Below, in pieces: positions 31,935 through 41,035 of a DNA stretch of 64,000 nucleotides. The notes under the pieces are model-generated. The model was not told the origin of the DNA and did not search any database. It saw only the letters and a list, made by a program, of their open reading frames with translations. Every line of letters starts with the position of its first letter. Positions within the stretch are counted from its first letter, which is position 1. The translations under genes and the position numbers were made by a program. This DNA comes from Malachius bipustulatus (Eukaryota; Arthropoda; Insecta; Coleoptera; Melyridae), in the NCBI GenBank assembly GCA_910589415.1, contig OU342639.1, positions 14,020,268-14,084,267 of the forward strand, read 5' to 3'.

Positions 31935-34900
31935 TATTTATTTATGTATTTATTTAGATACACCATCATACAGCCAAAAGGCCAAATTAAGATGGGAAAA
32001 GTTTACATAGGTGAGAACAAATAATACAATAGTTAAATTACAACAGATAAATACAGTATGTATGTACAGGAGGTACAAAGCTAATAAGATTCGGATGAAT
32101 CTAGAGCTTTACAGAAATGTTTGATTTCACTAACGCTGGTATGAAATATATCCAGAGAACCCTGAACGCGGGCGTAGTTGTTACAGAGTTGGTGTAGGGG
32201 AGAAGTAATTAGAACACAAGTTCGTGGAATCGGCAGCCAAAATGTGTTGGGGTGCCGTGCTCCAAGTCTTGGTATTTTAAGGTTTATACAAGAGAGTAAA
32301 TTAGGGCAATCGACACTGCCATTAATAAGCTTGAAGAGAAATATGAGGGCAAGAGTGTTACGTCGCTCTTGAAGACTGGTTTGACCGAATCTCTGAAGCA
32401 ATAAACTTTCCTGATATCCGATCTCTGGATAGCTACCATCCACACGAAAGGAGAGGTATTTTAAAAACTTCCTAAGTATACGTTCAATGGTTCCGATTGA
32501 ACCGAGGGTAGCAGGAGACCATACAATAGAACAGTATTCAAGCATTGGCCGAACCAATGAGTTAAATAGAGTGACCATAGTATTGTAGTCGGAAAACTCT
32601 CTGGAGTTATGGATAACAAATCCGAGGGATTTAAGAGCTCTCGAAGTCACATGTTCAATATGTGGTTTAAACGACAGTGAGGAGGTGAATGTAACCCCGA
32701 GATCAGTTACTTGATCTGTACGAGGAATAGGGGATGTATTTATCTTGTAAGGATACAAAAAAGGTGCTTTGTTACGAGTGTAGGTGACCACGGTACATTT
32801 GGAAACATTCAGATCCATTCCATTACGTGTGCACCATTCGGAGAATCTCCCCAAATCCTCCTGCAACAGGAGAGCATCTGCCATAGAGCGAATCTGCGTA
32901 TATATTTTCATGTCGTCAGCGTATAGCAGGTGCTTAACCCTGAACACATCAGCGACATCATCGATAAAGACCGAGAATAGTAGAGGGCCGAGTACAGAGC
33001 CTTGCGGGACACCGGAGGGAGAGTTCAGCAACCTAGACTTATGACCAGCGATCTCAACGTACTGGGAACGATCGTGCAGATAACATCGTATTAATGAAAT
33101 CAGATGGGGAGGTAGGCCATACCGCCCTAATTTCTTTACAAGAAGTTGGTGATTCAATCGATCGAAAGCCTTGCTGAAATCTGTATAGATTACATCCACT
33201 TGGATACCCTCATCCATAGATTTTGACAGGAATTGCGTGATGACTGCTAGATTCGTTGTCGTGGATCTACCTTTTAAGAAACCGTGCTGATTATGGGAAA
33301 GTCTATGAGAAATGTGTTTTATTATCAGATCGTGAATTGTAAATTCGAAGAGTTTGGATATCGTACTCAGCAAGGCAATCGGGCGATAATTCGCAACATC
33401 CCTTCTATCTCCCTTTTTGAAGACAGGAGTAATTCTAGCAATTTTCCACTGACCCGGAAAGCATGATGTAGTGAGTATCAGGTTGAATATATGTAAAATG
33501 GGAACGATTAACAAAGGGAAGCAGTCTTTCAAAAAGAATCTAGGAATGTTATCAGCTCCTGTGGAGATGCTAGGTTTCAATCTACGGACAGCTTGTCTTA
33601 AGTTATCCTCGGTGAATCTATAAGGAAACGACAGAGTAAACGAGTCCTCCTCAGAAACAGTTGAGGAGCCGGAGTCCAGGGTTGAAGTCTTTATGAAACT
33701 CTCATTGAAAAACGATTGGAATGCATCAACAATTTCCTGTTGGGACGAGAATGATTTGTTATTGTGGCTGATATTAGAAGGGACAGTGGAGGTTTTAGTT
33801 CGGTTGCTTATGTAGGACCAGAACTTATTTGGATTTCTATTAAGATCACTCTCGGTTCTCCTGACGAACATCTGGTGACTCAAACTGATGTCATCTTTCA
33901 ATTGCTTACGCTGTTGCTGAAAAAGGTGATAGAACTTGCTGTTACCGGAGGACTTGTATTGTCGTAGATAAGAGTACTTTAGTTTAATACTAGTAATGAT
34001 TTCTCTGCTAAACCAAGGTGGATACCTGCGTGTTTTCAGAGGTGATGTCCTGGGTATATGGGCATCAAATGCAGAGTAAATAGCAGAATAAAAATGTTCC
34101 AGAGCCTTGGTGGGATCAACGGCCTCTGTTACCGTATTCCAGGACATATTCAAAAGGTGGGAATAGAGCGTTACATAATTTCCCTTTTTGAAGTTATAGG
34201 AAAGGTGTTTATGATTACCTTGAATAGAATTCGCTGATGATACGTCATTGCATGTGAGAGATACTACGAGAGATGGATGGTGATTGTCTTCGTTAACTGG
34301 GAAATCAAGAGATCTGGTAACTCGACAGCTCCGACTGCATAGGACCAGGTCTAAAATCCTGGAATACTTGTTCAGTACAAAATTATACTGAGATAGGCTT
34401 AAAAGATCCATGAAGTTTTGCAACCTCGTGATGGTTAGATCCGAAACACCAGAAGACATAGTCACATATTTAGGAAAGTTAAAGTCTCCAATAATTAACA
34501 CATCATGAGGCTCATAAGTCAGGTACACCGACTCAAGAGCATCGAACAATACAGAAATTTGATCAGTTGCTATGAAGGGGGCGATATAGAGAACAATTAT
34601 ACAGATGGGATGTGAGACCTCTGTCCAAATCTCAGCACCAACGATGTTAATAGCAGAAATGGTATCAAACAACGGACTTAACTTATTCAGCCCAAGCTGC
34701 CGGACCTTAAGTTTATTATTGACCGCAAGTAGCACTCCTCCACCACGAGTCCTGTGCGTGGCATCATATGATCTATCCTGCCTAAAAACAATAAAGTCAG
34801 GTGGAAACAGTTCGCTATCACTGACTGAACCGTTTAGCCAAGTCTCTGTTATCGCGTAAATTGGAAAATTTTGCGATGCTACATAATTAAAGAAATCTAT

Positions 34901-35026
34901 CAGGCGCGTATTCAGCCCACGAACATTCTGATAGAAAATATCACAGCTACACTCAACTGAACCAGTTGGAGCACCAACCGCCCGTATTGATTGCTACAAA
35001 GAACCCAAAATATCCCCCTTGAGAGA
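31935..35026 (-). mobile_element. Jockey/CR1-like LINE inserted in the inverted-repeat arm
   Basis: The minus-strand element ends in a TATTTATT-rich tail (31935-31957). It is flanked by the duplicated GTTGTT (31929-31934 and 35027-35032). The uninterrupted right arm of the host (36210-36260) shows the pre-insertion sequence. It is 5' truncated: ORF2 is almost complete but ORF1 is absent. Confidence 0.9.
32081..34993 (-). CDS. LINE ORF2 polyprotein (endonuclease-RT), long open frame
   Basis: Open for about 970 codons; the first in-frame Met after the 5' truncation is at 34735 (884 codons). The upstream frame carries the start of the AP endonuclease (NVRGLNTRLID and AITETWLNG). Then come LIIGDFNFPKYV and EDNHHPSLV (endonuclease), RT blocks (ANYRPIALLSTISKLFE, HGFLKGRST, YTDFSKAFDRLNHQ, GVPQGSVLGPLLFS), the catalytic box HLLYADDMKIY near 32930, DLGVTFTSSLSF and the thumb (RPMLEYCSIVWSP). 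No stop or frameshift is seen, so ORF2 is potentially functional although the element lacks its 5' part. Jockey/CR1 group. The host element's frame is not involved. Confidence 0.9.
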   Translation of the reverse strand, partial: QSIRAVGAPTGSVECSCDIFYQNVRGLNTRLIDFFNYVASQNFPIYAITETWLNGSVSDSELFPPDFIVFRQDRSYDATHRTRGGGVLLAVNNKLKVRQLGLNKLSPLFDTISAINIVGAEIWTEVSHPICIIVLYIAPFIATDQISVLFDALESVYLTYEPHDVLIIGDFNFPKYVTMSSGVSDLTITRLQNFMDLLSLSQYNFVLNKYSRILDLVLCSRSCRVTRSLDFPVNEDNHHPSLVVSLTCNDVSSANSIQGNHKHLSYNFKKGNYVTLYSHLLNMSWNTVTEAVDPTKALEHFYSAIYSAFDAHIPRTSPLKTRRYPPWFSREIITSIKLKYSYLRQYKSSGNSKFYHLFQQQRKQLKDDISLSHQMFVRRTESDLNRNPNKFWSYISNRTKTSTVPSNISHNNKSFSSQQEIVDAFQSFFNESFIKTSTLDSGSSTVSEEDSFTLSFPYRFTEDNLRQAVRRLKPSISTGADNIPRFFLKDCFPLLIVPILHIFNLILTTSCFPGQWKIARITPVFKKGDRRDVANYRPIALLSTISKLFEFTIHDLIIKHISHRLSHNQHGFLKGRSTTTNLAVITQFLSKSMDEGIQVDVIYTDFSKAFDRLNHQLLVKKLGRYGLPPHLISLIRCYLHDRSQYVEIAGHKSRLLNSPSGVPQGSVLGPLLFSVFIDDVADVFRVKHLLYADDMKIYTQIRSMADALLLQEDLGRFSEWCTRNGMDLNVSKCTVVTYTRNKAPFLYPYKINTSPIPRTDQVTDLGVTFTSSLSFKPHIEHVTSRALKSLGFVIHNSREFSDYNTMVTLFNSLVRPMLEYCSIVWSPATLGSIGTIERILRKFLKYLSFRVDGSYPEIGYQESLLLQRFGQTSLQERRNTLALIFLFKLINGSVDCPNLLSCINLKIPRLGARHPNTFWLPIPRTCVLITSPLHQLCNNYARVQGSLDIFHTSVSEIKHFCKALDSSESY

Positions 35027-36427
35027 GTTGTTGGCGAATATGTGGTGGCGTACAAATTAATTCAGTGTCAGTGTAATTTTCCTGTCTAGCGTTCATTTTG
35101 ATGCTTTATTGACGAAACCTCTGAAACTTGTAACCCCCGTTAATCGTTACCTATAATTAGATAGGTACCTACCTGTTATTATTATATTTCCAGCTCGTTT
35201 AGACTTGATTGAAATAATATGCGCTATCATGGTCTCGGTAATTGTCAGCTGTGTGCTTGAATTTCGCTGCCGAGCTCTCACCTGCCTAGTTATCACTAAC
35301 TGATAACAGCCTACAGTAGTTGTTATGGTAACGAATAAATCTGTCCGCCCTAGGGCCAGAAAAAACGTTCGTTGCGCGCTGGATTTTGTACGTTTGGAAG
35401 CGATCTTTCAATTTGACTTTTTTCAACATTTCATTCGTGGCATAGTGTCGTTCTTCCAGATGTCTCGTCGGTACTCTAACATTGAATATGCTGATATCAT
35501 TTTTATGTACGGCTACACTGCAATGACAACGCAAGTTCAGGAATAATGAAGAAAATTGGCCAAAAGACGGAAGGATGATGTCATTCCGAAAATCGCTTGT
35601 TATAGAATAATTTTAATTGTTTTATTTGTTTGAGTTGCAAATTTTGTTCTACCATTACATTATTAATAATCTCTCAAATCAAAAAAATTATTGGTACACA
35701 ATTTCTGTTGACCTTGGACTTCATTTCCTATAGAGAAATTCCGCTAAATAGATAAATAAATAAAATAATAATAATAAAGGCTTTTTTAGCGCATCGCCTC
35801 TGAAAGACGATTTTTCAGTAGCTCAGTAGCCGGCGGAATGACGCATATTTCAGCCTGCATGCAACAGCAGCTCGCTTCCAAGCGTAGAAAATTTTCCAGC
35901 CCGCAACGAACGTTTTTCCTGGCCCTAGGGCGGACAGATTTAGGAGTTACTATAGCAACTACTGATAGTGTTATCAGTTAGTGATTACGCGGCAGGTGAG
36001 AGCGAAATTGAAGCACACCGCTGACAACTAAACCGAGACCACTATACCTACGCGCATATTTCAATAAAGTCTAAACGAGCTGGAAATATAATAACAGGTA
36101 TAGGTACCTATCTAATTATAACGATTAACGGGGGTTACTAGTTTCTGAGGTTTCGTCAATAAAGAAACAAAATTAACGCTCGACAGGAAAATTACACTGA
36201 CAGTGAATTAATTTGTACGCCACCACATATTCGCCAACAAGCTAACAAGCCAAAGTATTCAGTGTTCTTACGCGATGCGCTAAAAAATAGTGTCTATATC
36301 TCGGCCGGATCAGAAGTTCATTTCAGCTCGTATTCAATCGACCCTCGCTCCGCTCCGCTCCGCTCGGCCCGATAACTTCATACTCGCTGAAATGAACTTC
36401 TTTCCGCCCTTGATATAGAATATACTA

Positions 36428-36813
36428 TTATTGACCAACTTATTCCCACTCCCACTATTACAAATAAAACATATACCTAATTTATCATAAACCAACACTC
36501 ACATAAAATGGTCAATACACAGGGCGATGTTCAGCTGATTGGACATTGCATATCCATAGGCCTGCAATGTCCGCTCCCTGCTCTACCACATAAACCCTGT
36601 CAAAATTCAAGAAACAATTAAATGGTAGCGAGGTCCTCACACGTGCTCCCTACGATATATCCCCCTCCAAAAAAAAAAGAAAAAAATAAATAAATAAAAG
36701 AAGAAGAAGAAGAAATAAATAAGTATGGATATCAATATAATTTACAGAGTGGCTTAAGTCAACTGTTGACCATTTCTCAGTTCCCTATCATTGCAGCTAC
36801 GAAGTCTCTAATT
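36428..36813. other. No gene; low-complexity AAATAAA/GAAGAA tract
   Basis: A-rich and GAA-rich simple sequence at 36668-36722. Nothing else recognised. Confidence 0.5.
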
Positions 36814-38160
36814 AGAATATTCTAACGATGCGTGTAGATAATTAAAATTAAATAAGAATGAAAACATACAAAATCTAAAAAAATAAGTTCACAATAAAAA
36901 AATTAATTAATTGACATGAATTAACATTTAGTCTTAACGTAATCAACAAGTCTTAACGTAATAAAAAAATTTCTTACAATTTTTATGACCCTCAGTTTGA
37001 TTTAATTGAGTGGTTTGATTTATCATTCAGTCCATACAGAAATTTGCAGGGCGAACTTTTGTTTAAAAAATAAAAAAAAGCCGGTCCTGGAAATAACACA
37101 AACTGACAGCAACGATGTAATTAAAGTAATGTTACCTTAGGCTGTACTTATTTTAGTTAAAATATCGTGAAGTTTATAACGTTTATTTTAAATTATGACA
37201 ATATTAATGTGATACATGGTGACTTTTCAGTTTTGGTTAGATTCGATCGTTTATAAAAATGACACGTTAATGTGACAAAAATTTCACATACACAGTTTTT
37301 ATTGTCTATTTGTGCACTTTGAAAATCAATAGTTACATTTTTAAAATCATATACGTGGTGAGCTGCTTAGTACAAACTCTCATCAGACTTCGAAATCAAT
37401 TTTTCTTAAGCCGGTCCTGGTATTTTTAAGTTTACAGAACGTCGATCGAGTGCTAGACAACAATATAAAGTTGCGTCAAAAAATTGGAAAATTCTAATCA
37501 TCCGTGTAGATAATCAAAATTACATAAGAATGGATAAGACATAGGTACACAATTTGAAAAACAAAGTTCACAAGAACAAAATAATTCATTGACACGAAGT
37601 TTTGACGTAATAAAACATTTCTAATAATTTCTTATGACCTGCTGTTTAATTTAATCGAGTAGTTTTATTTATCATTCAGTCTACGAAAATTTGCAGGGTG
37701 AAATTTTGTTTAAAAATTAAAAATTGAAAAACAATTTAGCCCGGTCCTGGTAATTACACAAAGTAGTGCTTATTAATTACAACAGCAATATTAATTAATA
37801 TTAATTACACAATGATATAATTAAAGCAATGTACTTATTTTAGTTAAAATATCTACAACTTACAACGTTTGTTTTAAATTTTGACAATATTACGTGATAC
37901 CACATAGTGGCTTTTTAATTTTGGTTAGATTCGATCGTTTATTAAAAATCTCCACGAGTGTGTGATAAAAAAATTTCACATACATGATTTCATTGTCTAT
38001 TTGGGGCTTTGAATATGAATCGTTGCATTTTAAAAATCGCATGCAGAGGGAACTTCTTAGGAAGAAGTCTCCCAAACTATTTTGCTTAAGCCGGTCCTGG
38101 AATTTGTAAGTTAAAAGAACGCCGATCGAATCCTAGATAACAATGTACAGTTGCACAAAA
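36814..38160. repeat. Two diverged ~670-bp tandem units
   Basis: Unit 1 (about 36814-37484) and unit 2 (about 37485-38160) share ordered landmarks: CGTGTAGATAAT, AATTTGCAGGG, GATTCGATCGTTTAT, ATTGTCTATTTG. Each has two copies of CCGGTCCTGG (37081, 37411, 37741, 38091), the most conserved motif. No coding potential; possibly a satellite-like dimer or a decayed non-coding element. Confidence 0.8.
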
Positions 38161-38391
38161 AACTAATATTTTTTTTAATATGTTTATTAATTTAACAAAT
38201 TAGTACTTATATTCGGTAGGTACCTATATAAAATTGTAGGGAAAATTCTTTTTTCAAGGTTAGGCAAGGTTTTATATTTTCCCTAAATATGTCGATAAAT
38301 TTGACAATTCTTGATAGTTACTAACAGTGATCTTATATTCCAGCTTGCAAACGAAATACAACTAAAAGACTTACTAGAAGAAGGCTACACT

Positions 38392-39448
38392 CAGTGGCGT
38401 AGCTACCATACCGCCAAACCCCGCGGCCGCAGGGGGGCCCGACGTCAAGGGGGCCCTAAGCTCTGGACCCCGGCTCGGCCCAAAAAAGAGCCCCAAATCA
38501 AAAAATCAAATAAGTATTACTCGCAAGCGTATTTAAACTGATGACATTAAATAACTAATATTACGAATTTAATAATATGATGTTATTTTATGTTATTTGG
38601 AAAACCAGCAGCACTCGTTTCCAATCCACTTGTATTGCAGAGTTAATGCCTTAGGGGGGCTGGAAGTCTAGAGGGCTTTGACAATTAATGGAGTTCTATG
38701 CTCCTTGTCGGAATAAAAAATGGAAAACCAGCAGCACTCGTTTCCAATCCACTTGTATTGCAGAGTTAATGCCTTTGGGGGGCTGGAAGTCTAGAGGGCT
38801 TTGACAATTGGAGTTCTATGCTCCTTGTCGGAATAAAAAATGGAAAACCAGCAGCACTCGTTTCCAATCCACTTGTATTGTAGAGTTAATGCCTTTGGGG
38901 GGGCTGGAAGTCTAGAGTGCTTTGACAATTAATGGAGTTCTATGCTCCTTGTCGGAATAGAAAATGGAAAATTATTATTGGTTAATCATATTTTTATACC
39001 ACGGAGTGTTTTATTTTATAGAATAAATTCATCTATTTCACGTTGTAGTTTGTTTAAAAAAATAAATATGAAACAAGAAAATATTGATATCCTGCACTAA
39101 AGGCAAGAGTTTTCATACCCAAAATTAAGATGTTTTTTGTAATAAATTTAATTTTAATGTAGGTACTAATACTTTTAACATAAAAATTGCGACTACATTA
39201 AGTATTTTACACAACTTTCCTGGAAAAATTTTCGGGGGAGGACCCCAGAACCCCCCTTTCCTCTTGGGGGTACTCCATACCCCCCAAACCCCCCGGAGGT
39301 CCACCTAATTCATTGTATATAATATACTAACAAAATTTTAAGTTTTTTCGACTTGTTTTCTAACTAATCCACGAATAAAGAAAACTTTAAGTGGGGACCC
39401 GCCAAGAACGTTTGGCGGGGTGGCCTCAACTCTGAAGCTACGCCACTG
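38392..39448. mobile_element. hAT-like non-autonomous element, 1057 bp
   Basis: Left end CAGTGGCGTAGCTACC, right end GAAGCTACGCCACTG; a perfect 8-bp direct duplication GCTACACT flanks it (38384-38391 and 39449-39456). It carries a C/G-rich left subterminal region, three tandem 122-bp repeats, and a G-rich stretch near 39236-39300. No transposase. Confidence 0.93.
38599..38965. repeat. Three tandem ~122-bp repeats inside the hAT element
   Basis: Units of 123, 120 and 124 bp start at 38599, 38722 and 38842, each beginning GGAAAACCAGCAGCACTCG and ending GTCGGAAT. They are nearly identical, so expansion is recent. A related, inverted version of the unit lies at 39951-40400. Confidence 0.95.
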
Positions 39449-39950
39449 GCTACACTAAAAGTATAGCGAAGATAACAATTCGACTTTAGCAGAAGAATTA
39501 TCGAAATCTTCTGTAAGCAATATTGATGCTATAGCATCCCAACCACATATAGAAAAGGTTATAGTCACACCAACAAGAAACATAATCAGGCAACCACAAA
39601 ACTGGATAGTACAAGAAGCTAAGAGGAAAATAAATTTAGGCCAAGAGTACGTATCTTATTCGACGAAGCAAACTGTTACAGCTAGAGAACTGAAAGAGAG
39701 CTGCAAAAAAAAGTGTAGGATGAAATGTTACTCTAAAATTTTAGATCAAAGGAAAGTGATTTTCCTGAACTTCTGGAAATTAGGTGATCACAATAAGCAT
39801 ATGGACTTTTTGGCTAAGCATGTAAAAAAAAGAACAAAAAAAGGTAGCTACTGTGAGAGAGAAAAACTCCAGATGTCAGTTTACCATGGCTTATCATTTA
39901 ACAGTTGCAAAATCAATCACCCACGTTTGCAAAACATTTTTTTTTAAACA

Positions 39951-40400
39951 CCCTTAACTCTACAATACAAGTGGATTGGAAGCGCGTGCTGCTTTTTTTC
40001 AAAAATTTAAAAAATCTCCAAAAAGGCCATACGAATAACGGAAAATTAAATTTTCCGCGATACTGGATTTTTTTAAGTATTTTTCCCGAACTCCTCGACC
40101 TCGAATTAGTAAATATGGAAATTTTCAAGCTTCTATGAAGACATTTCGATTTCCAAGATATTCAACGGTTCATATGTGTTCAGAACCGGCGATTTTGGGG
40201 AGAGCCAAAATTAAAGATCATCCGCGACATCTTGCGATCCATCATTTCTTATAGATTTTGCGTCGCTGATCACGATGGTGAAAACCGTTTGTCGATACGA
40301 TGAACAGTAAAAAAGTTACGAGCATCGAAATAGCCAAAATCTCCAAAAAAAGGCCATTTTTTTTTCGACTAAAAGCATAGAACTCCATTGATTGGCACAG
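39951..40400 (-). repeat. Longer inverted relative of the 122-bp repeat
   Basis: TTAACTCTACAATACAAGTG at 39954-39973 and CATAGAACTCCATTGATTGG at 40377-40396 are reverse complements of the two ends of the 122-bp hAT repeat, but the join between them here is about 370 bp instead of 30 bp. Within that extra part a phrase AAATCTCCAAAAA..GGCCAT recurs at 40008 and 40338. This suggests an ancestral unit of about 500 bp of which the hAT copies are deletion derivatives. Confidence 0.6.
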
Positions 40401-40439
40401 CTCTGTAGACTACCAACTCCCCAATGGCATTAAGATGGC

Positions 40440-40690
40440 CAAACTTCCATGCATCCGATAACATCCTCCGGATACTCCAGTTGCAGCACACTGATGAGCC
40501 CCAGTAGGGCGAAACACTTGTCTGTGCTTGTTCTGGTAATCTGGTTGGCTCTGTTTTTGGATGTGTGGAAGCGCTCTCGATTGGAGTTTCGGCCACTGCC
40601 ACCATGACAACTGTTATGGGCGATGGAGGAATACTCCGACCCCATCCAACAGGCTAGTAATTGCACTTTATGTGCTTTATACTCATACGA
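40440..40690 (+). mobile_element. LINE 3' tail, solo copy
   Basis: This 250-bp stretch aligns with 43180-43430, the 3' end of the LINE that follows, including GGAGTTTC..GGCACTGCC-type and ATGACAACTGTTAT..GGCGATGGAG segments and TGTGCTTTATACTCAT near the end. No RT precedes it, so it is a 5'-truncated copy or the end of an older, tandem copy. It contains a hammerhead ribozyme. Confidence 0.75.
40469..40544 (+). ncRNA. Hammerhead ribozyme, type I, short stem III
   Basis: Stem I AGCACA (40485-40490) pairs with TGTGCT (40523-40528). Core CTGATGA is 40491-40497. Stem II GCCC/GGGC closes a CAGTA loop (40498-40510). GAA is 40511-40513, and A15.1-C pairs with G-U around an ACTT loop (stem III, 40514-40521). 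The cleavage site is after C40522 (GTC). Every conserved catalytic base is present. Flanking CCGGATACTCCAG and CTGGTAATCTGG extend stem I past an internal loop, as in natural type I hammerheads. Two-base-pair stem III suggests dimeric activity, as known for minimal hammerheads of Penelope-like elements. Confidence 0.88.
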
Positions 40691-40966
40691 CCTACCTTCA
40701 TTCTTTTATTTATTCATTAATCGTTGAGTATACTTGCCTTCTTCTCTTAATAACAGCTCTGTTCAGTTTGTATGTAAAATCTGCGATACCCAAAACCTAA
40801 AATACCTACACGGAACTGCCAAAAATATCTCTGAGTCTATGATAGATAAGGATGAATTAGAAGCATTATCGAGAAATGTGAAAGATCTTAGAAGCCTAAA
40901 ACCAATGATTGAGGAAATATATGATCCACGGTTCTACAGTCATCAATTCGACATCGAACCCCAAGC

Positions 40967-41035
40967 CCTACTTACCACGCTAACCCGAATACAGTCTGAA
41001 ACCTACTTACCACGCTAACCCGAATACAGTCTGAA
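40967..41035 (+). repeat. Perfect 34-bp tandem duplication in LINE ORF1
   Basis: CCTACTTACCACGCTAACCC and the following 14 bases occur at 40967-41000 and again at 41002-41035, with one base between. The duplication shifts the ORF1 frame. Confidence 0.95.

Larger units (their letters stand above)
30835..36425. mobile_element. Long inverted-repeat element hosting two later insertions
   Basis: The left arm (30835-30844, 31763-31934, then 35033-35400) and right arm (35870-36425) are inverted copies of about 540 bp, beginning GTATATTCTA / TAGAATATAC and flanked by TA (30833-30834 and 36426-36427). Matching landmarks include ATCTCGGCC, GCTCGTTTAGACTT and AACGTTCGTTGCG. The 470-bp loop has no transposase. 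A TA-flanked foldback and a LINE lie inside the left arm. Without them the element is about 1.6 kb. Confidence 0.88.
38343..39950 (+). pseudogene. Exon-like remnant of an insect repeat-gene family, split by a hAT element
   Basis: A likely splice acceptor (TATATTCCAG, about 38342) precedes LANEIQLKDLLEEGYT. The frame is then interrupted at 38392-39448 by a hAT-like element and, after it, remains open for about 160 codons: HIEKVIVTPTRNIIRQPQNW, KKKCRMKCYSKILDQRKVIF, LGDHNKHMDFLAKHVKKRTK. A frameshift near 39870 leads to YHLTVAKSITHVCKTFFF. The NW-basic-Cys-cluster-VCKxFFL layout is that of a multi-copy insect family of unknown function that is often linked to transposons. The hAT insertion and frameshift make it a pseudogene. 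Confidence 0.55.

Noticed and set aside
38599..38965. CRISPR-like repeats
   Set aside because: Three adjacent ~122-bp tandem units without spacers, inside a eukaryotic hAT-like element.
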